A DNA stretch of 64,000 nt from Plasmodiophora brassicae. Lineage: Eukaryota > Endomyxa: Phytomyxea > Phytomyxea > Plasmodiophorida. This document shows positions 52,968 through 62,757 of the stretch, piece after piece (within the stretch, counting starts at the first letter, position 1; each line of letters starts with the position of its first letter). The stretch covers positions 868,001-932,000 of the forward strand of contig CP145420.1 in NCBI GenBank assembly GCA_036867785.1. Reading direction: 5' to 3'. Made by a program: the position numbers and the translations under genes. Below the pieces are notes generated by a model. It had not been told where the DNA came from and ran no database searches. It was given only the letters and a program-made list of their open reading frames with translations.

Positions 52968-53580
52968 TCAGGACGCAGGAGCGGCGACGAGGATCTCCGA
53001 CAGGTCCTGACGGAGGTCGGCGGGGAGAGGGATTGGCCGGTGCGAATCCCGATCGACGAATACGTGGACCAAGGTGCCAGACGCCGCGGCTGAGTCGCGA
53101 TCGCCATCGGACGTAAATATGCCGATCTGATACGTCACCGATGAGTTACCGAGCTTGCTGATGGAAACGCCTAATCAGACGCGCACGTCGTCAGCACACA
53201 GACGCCAGGCAGCGAGCGCGGGCCGCACCGGCGTTGATGACGCTGGGGTGGCTGATCTGACGATGGTAGTTGCATGACGACGCGACGACGAACGGGATGG
53301 CCGGCAGGGCATGCGTCGGCGTCTGCCCGATCATCATGTTGAACCGTCGGATCAGGACATGCGTGATGGCCGTGTCGAAATACGAATAGAACACGCTGTT
53401 CGTGACGTGGCCGAACGCGTCCTGGTCGCTCCATCGCGTCTGGATGTCCACCCAGCACTTGTACGCCCCACGATTCGGGACGACGCGGGGCGCCTGGCTT
53501 ACAGACGACGTCGACAGCGCGCGACGCCACATTGTCGGCGCTGTGCGCACCCCCATCGGCAAAAGCCTATTTCGGGTCAT
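52968..53580 (-). CDS. Hot-dog acyl-CoA thioesterase (YbgC-like), possibly mitochondrial
   Basis: Single hot-dog thioesterase of the 4-hydroxybenzoyl-CoA/YbgC type. The start MTRNRLLPMGVRTAPTMWRR, followed by ALSTSS, looks like a mitochondrial targeting peptide. The catalytic segment is WVDIQTRWSDQDAFGHVTNS with NSVFYSYFDTA: the Asp (SDQDAFGHV, here D-x-x-G-H-V-x-N) that acts in this family is present. After a short intron (GTGCGG…ATTAG, about 53171–53240) the frame continues as VSISKLGNSSVTYQIGIFTS and LVHVFVDRDSHRPIPLP to the stop at 52968. An upstream in-frame ATG (53721) lacks family sequence, so 53580 is preferred. Confidence 0.85.
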
Positions 53581-53839
53581 TGCAGGCCGACCCGAAGAGC
53601 ACCGGCCTGTTCTGTAACCCAAAACTTCGTCCACGTCTGCAACTGCAAGAGGCCAAGAGTGCGTGACTACAGCTACGTACAGGTCCGGGTCGTTCGGCGG
53701 TGGCGCAGACTTGACTGTCATTTGTCAACCAGACTGCGCGACAGCATATTGCGACATGACATATCGCGTTAGCCGGTGCCCCGGACCGAATCTTGGACGC
53801 CTTCGTTGTCTGATCACTGGCCCTTCCTTTAACATTATA

Positions 53840-54847
53840 TTAGACGTGGGCAGCGGGATCTGGGACGTCAGCATGCGCGTTAGAAACGTTGGCAGGCTGG
53901 GAGGCGTTAGCGTAGCGAGGGGGTTGCATGAGTAGCTCGGGATTTGGAACGGTTTGGGATGGGGCTCGCATGCCAGCCAAGGTCCTCCACAGGTAGACGG
54001 CTGCAGCGATAGAAATGAGCAGGGGGATCACGAGGAGGTATTCGACTTGGCTGGGAAGGACGTCGCTCTGCCCGAACGATGCTAACGTCAGACAGAAATC
54101 AAACGTGCCGTGGATGACCATTTGCGGCCAGATCCTGGAGAACCGAACGGCGAACGGGGAGCCGCCATGCATTTGAAGTTTGGCGATCTCCTTAGCGGAC
54201 CTTGCACCCAGCGACAAGTGCAAGGGAAAGAGCACAACGCGAACCACGATGGTAAACAGTGCGAGGCCGAATCCGCCACTGAATAATGACGCGGCAGCGT
54301 AGATCATGTCCTCGCATGTTGCGAATCCCAGGGCGCTTAACACGCCGAATGTGACGATCTGGTGATGGGTCAAGAGGGGCTGAGGGGGCTGCAAGCTCCG
54401 ATGGTACTTGATCGCAAAACTGGTCAGCCACCATTTGTAGAGCTCCTCAACGACTCCTGGCGTGATAAACATCGTGAGGAAGGTGAAGATTAACTTGCTG
54501 GTCAGGCCGGACACGTCCGAGAATGCTAGGGAGACGATCAGGCTGATGACAAGTTCAACGACGAAGGCGCCAATGACGAGGAGGAACCCTCGCCAGTAGG
54601 CGATCTGGAGAGTCAACGAATCCATCTGGCGCACATCAGCTGACGACGTATTCCGTGCCCAGAACGCGATGATCGCCGTTGGTATAAACGAAATGATGGC
54701 AATGAGCAGGCCAGCGATGACCGATCCCGACATCAACGCGACAAGAAGAATCAAGACCAGCAACGCAATCCGAATTGGCCATCGGAAGAGCGCGCCAAAT
54801 CGGTGCTGCGGCCGGTCAGCCACAGGCGCTGGATCGCCCGTGATCAT
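53840..54847 (-). CDS. PrsW-like intramembrane metalloprotease
   Basis: 335 residues, eight or so hydrophobic segments (IALLVLILLVALMSGSVIAG, LLIAIISFIPTAIIAF, LLVIGAFVVELVISLIVSLA and others). The family's putative active-site motifs are present in order: GVVEELYKWW (EExxK), GFATCEDMIYA (E/N motif in helix), and a His-containing IHGTFDF (HxxxD). PrsW in bacteria cleaves the anti-sigma factor RsiW; eukaryotic members belong to the same CPBP-related superfamily with unknown substrates. Intronless, with a variable Pro/Asn-rich tail. The spacing to neighbours is ordinary and GC content does not stand out, so recent bacterial transfer is not evident. Confidence 0.78.
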   Translation of the reverse strand: MITGDPAPVADRPQHRFGALFRWPIRIALLVLILLVALMSGSVIAGLLIAIISFIPTAIIAFWARNTSSADVRQMDSLTLQIAYWRGFLLVIGAFVVELVISLIVSLAFSDVSGLTSKLIFTFLTMFITPGVVEELYKWWLTSFAIKYHRSLQPPQPLLTHHQIVTFGVLSALGFATCEDMIYAAASLFSGGFGLALFTIVVRVVLFPLHLSLGARSAKEIAKLQMHGGSPFAVRFSRIWPQMVIHGTFDFCLTLASFGQSDVLPSQVEYLLVIPLLISIAAAVYLWRTLAGMRAPSQTVPNPELLMQPPRYANASQPANVSNAHADVPDPAAHV

Positions 54848-55123
54848 TGAGTCTCTGAAACAGTAATAAAGACCTGCGGTGAGTCACTCGTTATGGCACG
54901 AGTCCCTCATCCTCCGGCGTTCCAGACTGATCCGGATAATGGAACCATTAATCCCTTTGTTTCTAGGTGTTTCATTCCTGATGCTGGCGACATCGCGCCT
55001 GGGGCGTCCTCGCTGACCTGTCGTCGAGGAATGGAAACGACGGCGCCAGTGCGCAGGAGGCGACGTCATAGACCCGTCCGCCGAGCTGAACTCACGGGCA
55101 CAGCATCAACAGAATCATCTGCT

Positions 55124-55398
55124 TTAGGTCCCATCTGGGGCAGGTCGACCCGTAACGGGCTCGTCCTTCAGCAGGTTGGTGACCTGTGTCGCCATCTGCC
55201 TGTGCGATTGCGACTTGATCTCCATGGAAGCTGTGCGTCGAGCAGCACTGGGGCCCAGACACATAATTACACCTCAGGTGATCCGAAAGCCGGTGCAGTG
55301 TGTCAAACTCTGGCGATGTTAGACCCCAGGCGGCGCGGGTAATCGAACTCTGGCATTCTCGCAGGTTTCCAGGGTTTTCTGCAGTCAGCTTCAGACAT
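55124..55398 (-). CDS. Possible small hypothetical protein, two exons
   Basis: Exon 1 reads MSEADCRKPWKPARMPEFDY. An intron of about 77 nt (GTCTAAC…GCCCCAG) can join the frame to AARRTASMEIKSQSHRQMAT followed by QVTNLLKDEPVTGRPAPDGT, with a stop at 55124–55126. The C-terminal half looks like an amphipathic helix. No family recognised; the join is plausible but not proven. The remaining 54848–55667 region holds nothing else I can support, and the CBP80 promoter should lie at its right end. Confidence 0.3.
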
Positions 55399-55667
55399 GT
55401 GATGTGGCCCGCAATCGCCATCCAGGTTTTGTCACACTGATACAGAAGTATCTGCTGTGGGCGATGCATTTTCTCAAAACATATCACGTATTTCCGAATG
55501 CGACAGAATCGCACGACGAAGTTTACAGGATGCGAGCAGCGGACGAGGAGCCCCGGCGTGCATGACAGACGGGTCGACGTCACTTAAGCACGCCCGGCAC
55601 TCGGCAGCGACGGGTGATGACTGGAGGATGCAGTTACGGAGTCCGTGGGGAATCGCGACGCGCTCGA

Positions 55668-58582
55668 ATGGAAGGCAACAACATGTCGGCGGGCGAAGTC
55701 GCCACCGATGCCGCCCGCGACGTCGCGCCGCAGAACGGCGCTGCCAAGCGACAACGCGGGAACGATGGCCTGCCATCGAGAATCGAGGTCCGGCTCGATC
55801 AGCCATTGCCGCCAGCTCCGTAAGCGGTGGCGATGTCGTGCTAAGACACTGGCAACTAATCGTTCCCCAAAGCCGATATAACGAATCGAGGCGCGGAGGC
55901 AAACGTCATCGTTCCCACGATGCCGGTTTTACCCGCGGTGATAACTACGCTGACGAGGAGGATACTGTCGCCCAAGTCAAACAGTATATTGCCCGGTATG
56001 GTACGTCGCGACCTGGAGAGCGATCTGTTCTGAACGTTGTGCTTCAGGCTTGCCGATCGGGAAGACCCTCGAGCACGCGACGACGAACTTGTCGACATGT
56101 CGGCGGTTCTCCTCCACGACTTGCAGCAGCGTCATCGTGGCGTCGTCGTTGATACCATTGTCGAATGGTGAGTGCGGACGGGCGCTGCTCATAGTAGGCG
56201 GCAAACAATAACGTTCCGTTTACAGTGGGATGTCCATGCCGTTAAAACAACCGTACTTTGCTGTTCTCGCCGGCTTACTTGCGAAACGCGATGCCCATCT
56301 GGTGTCGGACATAACGACATCGATCGAAGGGCATATGAAGAAGGCGTTTGAGTCCGGCGAGACACGACACATTCGTCTGCTGCTATTCTTCCTATCTGCA
56401 TTGGCCGAGGTCTATGTTGCCGCATCTCTCTGCATCCGGCCGGCGTCTAAGTCTTTTCCAGGCCCGCGTGTTTTCTGTCGATGACGTTGTCGATATGCTG
56501 GTTGACCTCATGCAAGTCGGGCAAGCTTGTTCGGCGGTGGGGTCACCTCAGGCGGATTGGGCTGCGCACGTGACCATGTCGACGATGGCGCGATCGTGCC
56601 CAGGTTAGTGTACTACTGGACGGTTATATGCGATACTCATATTGCTCACGTTTCTGCCAGAAATATTCAACAATGAACTTCTGTGGCTGTCGCTTCGCGA
56701 CTATTTCGAGGCTCGTTCCGCCCTGGACCAGCCCGCAGCCAACCGGCTACTCACCGCGATGGTAGCCGGTGAGGAACACGTGTTCTTGTGCGATCGCGAC
56801 CTTCTTCAGGTCCTATACGATGCGCTTCTGGACATGAGGTCGTCGGAGAAGTTCCACGTCTCTGTTCTTCGCTCTCCGCTCCAATCCGTTCGGGACTCGC
56901 TGCCGAGGTACGTCCGGTGTCGTATCATCAGCAGACGTATAAACCAATTGGTGGTTTTACAGGAGTGCTCTGGGCTCGTTCATGTTCCGGGTTTCTCATG
57001 TCCATGGCGATTCTGGTGCATCGCGTGGGCTTGGGCAATGTGCAGCGAGGTGGGCGATACCCCAGCGGTTCCATTTGATGTTGGGCCAGAACAACCCGGA
57101 GCATCGGCTACATGCTGGCCTGAGCGTAATGGACGCGATAGTCCTTGAGCAAATTGTGGGGAGCGCTTCCGGGAGCAGTCTCCTCTGCGTCTAACGTTTG
57201 GGTTACAGATTCTCGACCAGCTTTACATGTGGCATGAGGCAGCGCGTGAGTCGATGCTTATGCTGGCTGATTTCATCACACCCTTTAACGGACAGGTATG
57301 CTCGTTAACCTGTATGCATGTTACGTTCTGACCTATTCATGTCAGCAATTGCTCATTGAAACTATCCTGTCACGTGTCCTGGATGTCAATCCCAGCTCAC
57401 TGCCCGGCGTCTACTGGCGTTCACTTTCAGTCTGGTGCCTGCGGGCCGATCCTAAGATGGCCGTCTTCCTGGGCCGTTCGGTTCACCGCCTGTTCCAGAA
57501 GCTGGACGCTCTGTCGCTTGCTGCTCGGGAACGTTTCGCGACATGGTTCGCCTTTCACTTGTCGAACACTAACTTCGAGTGGCCATGGTCTGCGTGGAGC
57601 GAAGTGGCAAACGTAACAGATCCCAACGAACCCCGAAGGTACTTCGTCCAGAGCGCGCTTCATCAAGGTATATGTGCTTTGGCCCCCGAACGGATGACCC
57701 TGGTCCTCAGTCGTGCGTCTCAGGCGTTCGGCTGTGCTATTACGAGTGCGTCGACGATGCGCTGAAGGATGCCCCGTCGCTACGACCACTTCTTCCTAAT
57801 GCGGAAGCAGTGCCAGTCATGACATGCGACGATGAAGGGAAGCGCGAGGAACTGTGCCAAAAGATTCATTCGCGGGCCCCGTTCGACGACTTGCTCGAAG
57901 TTGCCCAGAACGACGTTGAGCTCATCGTCAACTGCATCCTGTGGCATGGGCAGAAGTCGTACTCGCATTTCTTCTCGCGTTTCGTGCTCTACGAAACGGA
58001 GATCGCCGATCGGTTCAAGGAGAACCCGGGCTCGTTGATCGGCGTGGTTGGCAAGTTCTGGGCTCAGTCGCCCCAGAGGATTGCCGTCATCGTCGACAAG
58101 GTAGACCTGCCATGCTGAGCCCGCGAGCTGGAGCCCTTTCTCATCCATGTGTGTGCCTCCAGATGATGCGCCATGCCGTTGTGCCTTACGAGGGCGTCGT
58201 GGATTGGCTCCTGGGGTCATACTACCGGGAGACGGCGCAGGACGTTCAAGCGCGATCTTACGTGTTCTGCATTCTGCACAACGCCATCGATTGCGCCAAA
58301 CTGGACGGAGCCGACGTTGCTGGTCGGTGCGTCATTCAGGCACTGCGAGGTCTGGCCCGGATCGCCGGCAAGGACCCCGAACGCGCCATCGTCCGCGAAC
58401 GGGTCGCCCTGCTCATCCGTCACGCCGGCGACGTCTGCACCGCCGACGCCGACGCCATCCTCGGCATCGACTTCGCCGACCCGGAGGCGGCCACCGTCAA
58501 GCACGAGATCGAACACGCCCGGCGCCGGATGCCCGCTGACACGGCGTCGTCCCGCGACGACGCCATGCTGGACGACGCCTAG
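55668..58582 (+). CDS. NCBP1: Nuclear cap-binding protein subunit 1 (CBP80)
   Basis: Large subunit of the nuclear cap-binding complex; binds CBP20 and guides export, splicing and decay of capped RNA. Exon 1 begins MEGNNMSAGEVATDAARDVA with the basic signal AAKRQRG, like the N-terminal NLS of animal CBP80. The MIF4G-type helical repeats follow: DELVDMSAVLLHDLQQRHRG, MPLKQPYFAVLAGLLAKRDA and RHIRLLLFFLSALAEVYV, parallel to LTIYTTLVGLLNARNYN…EAVYLVRFLSDLVNCHV. Middle and late signatures: QLLIETILSRVLDVNPSSLP, RERFATWFAFHLSNTNFEWP with WSAWSEV (human [20 protein letters not shown]), DDLLEVAQNDVELIVNCILW and MMRHAVVPYEGVVDWLLGSY. About nine short introns; several were placed only approximately. 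The following 400 bp to SLC33A1 contain a CT-rich run and no gene. Confidence 0.88.
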
Positions 58583-58988
58583 GACGACCCGGCGGCCGGC
58601 ACTGGCTCCAGGGTGCTTCTACCTCGCCGCCCGGACCTGGAACGCTATCTCTCTCTCTATACACAGTGTAGGCCGCTGCTGTTGCTGCGCTGAACGGCGG
58701 CAGTCCAGCCCTGACGTGACGTCGGAACAACGCACATCGGAGCGGGGTCCCGAAAGCATCAAAAAAGTGGTTCAGACCTGTGGTACTACGAACGGCGGTT
58801 CACGCCGCGTCGTGCGTGACGTGTCCGACATTTTTGCGCCGGGGCAGTCCGGCCGAGTCTGCGCTCTGTCTCGAGGCGCGCCCCAGATGGCGACCGCGAT
58901 CGACGAGGACGAGGTGTGTGTGTGTGATGGGGTCGGGCGCGGGTCGTCGCGCACGGGCTGATGGGCGTGAGTGCAGATCCGGAGTCTG

Positions 58989-61103
58989 ATGGCGGCGGGG
59001 CGTGGCGGTGACGGCGGCGACGAGGGCGCCGTCGCAGTACCCGGGTCGATTATGCGGGACCTGCACAGCATTGCCATTCTGGTCCTATTGTGTACATCGT
59101 CGCGCGTGCGCGTGTTCCCCATGCCCGACGGCTTAGCGTCCGACGGCTAGATACGATTCAGGGCGTCCCGCTGGGCCTGACGTTCGGCAGCGTGCCCTTC
59201 ATGCTTCAGTCGTCGAGTTCGTATACGGACATTGGCGTCTTCAGCTTTGCTTCGTACCCGTACAGCCTGAAGCTGCTGTGGTCGCCGGTCGTCGACTCGG
59301 TGTTTGCTCCAGATAAGTCGCCCCCGTCTCTGTCGTCCCCCGTTCGTGCCAGGGCTGACAGTGGCGCGCGCCTTACGCATGGGAAGGCGGAAATCGTGGA
59401 TCGTCCCGATCCAGATCGCCGTTGGCATCCTTCTCGTTGCATTCTGCGACGTGTCAGTACCGCCGTCACTGGAGGGGTCGTTTGACAACGCGTGCTGAAC
59501 GCTGCAACAGGATTGAGGGGTACGTTAACGTTGCCGGAGGGGCAGAGCACGAGCGCAACATCAGGATCCTCACGCTGATGTTCTTCGTCGTCATCCTGCT
59601 TGTGGCCACGCAGGACATCGCAGTCGACGGTACGTCACCCGCCCTGGTCCAGTACGTCTCCGTTGACACATGCCGATCGCAGGATGGGCACTGACGATGC
59701 TGAGCGAGGGGAACAGAGGGCTGGCCTCTACGTGCCAATCCATCGGCCAGAATATCGGCTTCTTCATGAGCTATACGATGTTCCTCGCCCTCAGCTCGCC
59801 CTCGTTCTGCAATAGGTGGCTTCGTACGGAACCACGTCGGTCGCACATGTTTCTTTTGAAATTGGATCCACTGTGGAACCTGAACTGACAAACCTCGCTG
59901 CAGTGGCTGTCGGGATGACATCGCTGTCCTCCTACATGCATTTGTGGTATCTGATGTGCCTGCCGGAGCCAGCGTGCGCCCAATGCCAATGACTGCCTTT
60001 GGCAGGGGATGGATCATGGTCATATCCACAGTCTTGATTTGGGCGTTCAAATCCGAGGCCGACGATTCAGTGAAGCGGTCGCTGACCGGCGTCTACTACG
60101 ACATTTGGAATGTGATCCAGCTGCCTGCGATGCGGTCGCTTCTCGTGGTCCTGCTCACGGCTAAGCTTGCCTTCAGGTATACGCCAGGGCTCACATGTAT
60201 GCGGAGGTCTAAGTTCTGTGCGAACCGCAGCGCCGCCGACAACGTCACTGTCCTAAAGCTCGTCGAGAAGGTCGCTTCGATGTTGCTGTCGTATTGACGA
60301 TGCTGACCGCGTATGATCCGCAGGGGTTCCCTCGGGAAACGATGGCATTCATGGTGTTTCTATCGTTCCCGTTCGACATTCTGCTTCCCATCCTGATCAG
60401 CAAGTGGGCGCGAGCTGAAGGCAATGCCCCGTTGCGCGCGTTCGTATTTGCATACCCGTTGCGGATCGTACTGACCGTGGTCGGTGCTGCGTTGGTTTAC
60501 GTCTTCCCAGTACGTCCTCGCGCGTGCATTCCCCACCCAATCCCAACCATCCCGATAACGTTTGCGAGAACAGACGGATCCCAGCGAGCACACAACGATC
60601 TTCTACATTTGCGCATTCGTCGTCCAGGTTTGCTGTCACGCCCGCTCACGCATGTGTAGGACGACCCCCTGATCGCACGAACGGAACAGGTGTCCTACTC
60701 GTTTACGTCGAATGCAATGTTTGTCGCGTTATGCACGTTCTTTGCAGAAATCGCCGACGCCTCAATAGGGTACGTGTGCTGACGTTCAGCAACGCAGCCG
60801 TAACTCAGTGTGCGCAGGGGAACCTATATGACTCTCCTGAACACGATAACGAACTTGGGCGGCACGTGGCCCAAGTTCTTCGTGTTGGCCTGTGTCGACT
60901 GGTTCACAGTGAGGTCGTGCGACGACCCGGCCGGTACCGACGGATCCGGGCAGTGCCCAGCGCAGCTAGATGGGTACTACGTCGTCTGTGGCCTGTGCGC
61001 CGCCTACGGGATCGTGTGGTGGCTGCTGATGAGATCCCGGATTATGGCAATCCAGTCCATGGACAAAACGGTCTGGCGCGTCCAGGCCGTCAAACATGAG
61101 TAA
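58989..61103 (+). CDS. SLC33A1: Acetyl-CoA transporter, SLC33A1 family
   Basis: Multi-pass ER/Golgi transporter importing acetyl-CoA into the lumen. Exon 1 reads MAAGRGGDGGDEGAVAVPGS to RDLHSIAILVLL. The first intron splits a Tyr codon, giving YTIQGVPLGLTFGSVPFMLQ, then YTDIGVFSFASYPYSLKLLW and SPVVDSVF, matching the human QGIPLGLAGSIPLILQ…FSLKLLWAPLVDAVY. Further exons: MGRRKSWIVPIQIAVGILLV, VVILLVATQDIAVDG with WALTMLSEGNRGLASTCQSI (human ATQDIAVDGWALTMLSRENVGYASTC), KLVEKVASM, PFDILLPILISKWARAEGN, then GTYMTLLNTITNLGGTWPK and YYVVCGLCAAYGIVWWLLM at the end. About eight introns. The human motif order is fully kept. Confidence 0.9.
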
Positions 61104-61547
61104 TGTACGATATCGATCAAGTCAACGGGCGTCGTCCGCGATACACAGCATTCCTGTACGCATGACGTCGTCCGGCGTCGTTTCACGGCTGCTCGGGCTG
61201 TGAACCCTGCGTGCGGCGTCAGACGCAAGCAGCGCGTTGCACTTCACGCCCGCGGGTTTACCTGGCGTTCTTCGCTCTGCGATCGTTCGAATGCTTGGTA
61301 GGGTCCACCGTCCGCTGGCACATTGTCGACGACGGGGTTGCTGTTGTTCGCGTTCTTCGGTGTTCCCGTTCCCAAACGATGCCCTCCGGTTCGGTTCTGG
61401 GCAGGGCATGTGAGTTGTGCATCGAACCACCGTGGCATTATGGGCGAACCTGCCAGGCCGACCGCCGCTGCGACAATGCCGTCGTCGTGAACCTGCCCAA
61501 GGTACCCCAGTCAGAACGTACGAACGGTCGACGGCGTTGGCCATGCA
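61104..61547. other. Spacer between convergent genes
   Basis: About 440 bp between the SLC33A1 and rhomboid stop codons. Open frames on both strands lack motifs. No repeat noticed. Confidence 0.4.
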
Positions 61548-62609
61548 TTACAGGGCAACAGGGGATGGTGGCAATGGCGAACGTTCCGGGCACCGCACGT
61601 AGAACGGCTTGTCCGCAAGGAGCGACAGCACGTTCGATTCGAACGAGCGAATCCACGATCGCTTCAGGGTGAGGAAGTTGACGAAGCCGTAGGAATCTGT
61701 ACACGCGCGCCATGTTACAGCCGCGAACAGACAGGCGCCACAAGGCGTACAGATAAACCCGGCGATGATCCCGCACAGGTGCCCCATGATGGAGGCGTTC
61801 CAGAAGACGAGGGATGCGACCAGGACGCTGACCCATGGGTACGCCCAGTTCGGGACGTGGAAACCAAACAGGCTGCGCGTGACGCCTGGCGTCACCTTGT
61901 CCTCGACAATGATCATCGAGAAGAGGACACTGATGGCAGCGTTCATCGCAATCGCCCCAACGGCCACGCTTCGCATAGCTCACCCTGACAGCCCAACAGC
62001 ACATTCGGCGGCGATCCACTGGAGTCTCACCGACGTCGTTAACGAAGCCAGGTACGCGATCAGGCTGTTTACGATGACGGCGACAGACCCGAGCAGGAAC
62101 ACAAGACCTTGTTATGCATACAGGGTCGGTCAGGTCGCAATGAGGATACCAGTCGCCCCGGCCGCTACCGATAAAGCAGAGTGTCCCAAAGCGCGGTTCG
62201 AGAACGCGGCCAAAGTAGAGCAGGCCGAGCATGTTGAACAGGATGTGCAGAATGCCGGCATGGAGGAAGTCGCCCCAGAACAACATGTACCAGTCTGCGG
62301 GTCGGGTCAGTTGTCGACGGGGGGACAGAACGTGGACCGCAGGGGCGGACTCGTGACAGGATCGCTGATGAATTGCAGCGGGCACGTTGGCAGGAACAGG
62401 TACCATGCCGCCCCAACGTTGACGTTGATGAAGACGATCACTTCCACTGCAGCGATAAGCAAGGTCCCCGCTGGCGGCAGCTGTCGTAACGCGGACGGCG
62501 ACGACGCCATCTCGTCCTTGACCCGACCCTCCCCACGAGGGCCGTCGGTCACAGAATCTGGGCGTACCTCCCGGATCTCACCTCGAGGGGCACGCATGTC
62601 GAAGCTCAT
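61548..62609 (-). CDS. Rhomboid intramembrane serine protease
   Basis: Exon 1 starts MSFDMRAPRGEIREVRPDSV and reaches helix 1 (LPPAGTLLIAAVEVIVFINV). Next come DWYMLFWGDFLHAGILHILF with NMLGLLYFGR, the rhomboid HxxxxHxxxN region, and LEPRFGTLCFI. A 61-nt intron (GTAGCGG…AACAAG) joins GLVFLLGSVAVIVNSLIAYL. The catalytic GLSG lies directly at an exon end (AAECAVGLSG); removing the 54-nt intron (GTGAGC…CATCAG) gives GLSGVLFSMIIVED. The catalytic His is in WNASIMGHLCGIIAGF. So the Ser–His dyad is intact. The C-terminal tail after the last helix is about 50 residues. The junction between exons 1 and 2 near 62300–62350 remains uncertain. Most like RHBDD1-type rhomboids by pattern. Confidence 0.82.
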
Positions 62610-62757
62610 GTGTGGGTGTATACATTCTACGTACAGTGGGATAAAATAATGAGGAATAGTTCGGAACAGACGGCGTCGTCATCGTTTCAACAGCGACTGG
62701 ACTCTGGCGATAAACGAGGCCTGATCGCGCTCGAAACGCTTACGAGCGTCGCCGGGG

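Noticed and set aside
61438-62406. Unspliced 322-residue minus frame as the rhomboid protein
   Set aside because: It runs through two introns and loses the GLSG and later helices; spliced reading restores the whole rhomboid core.
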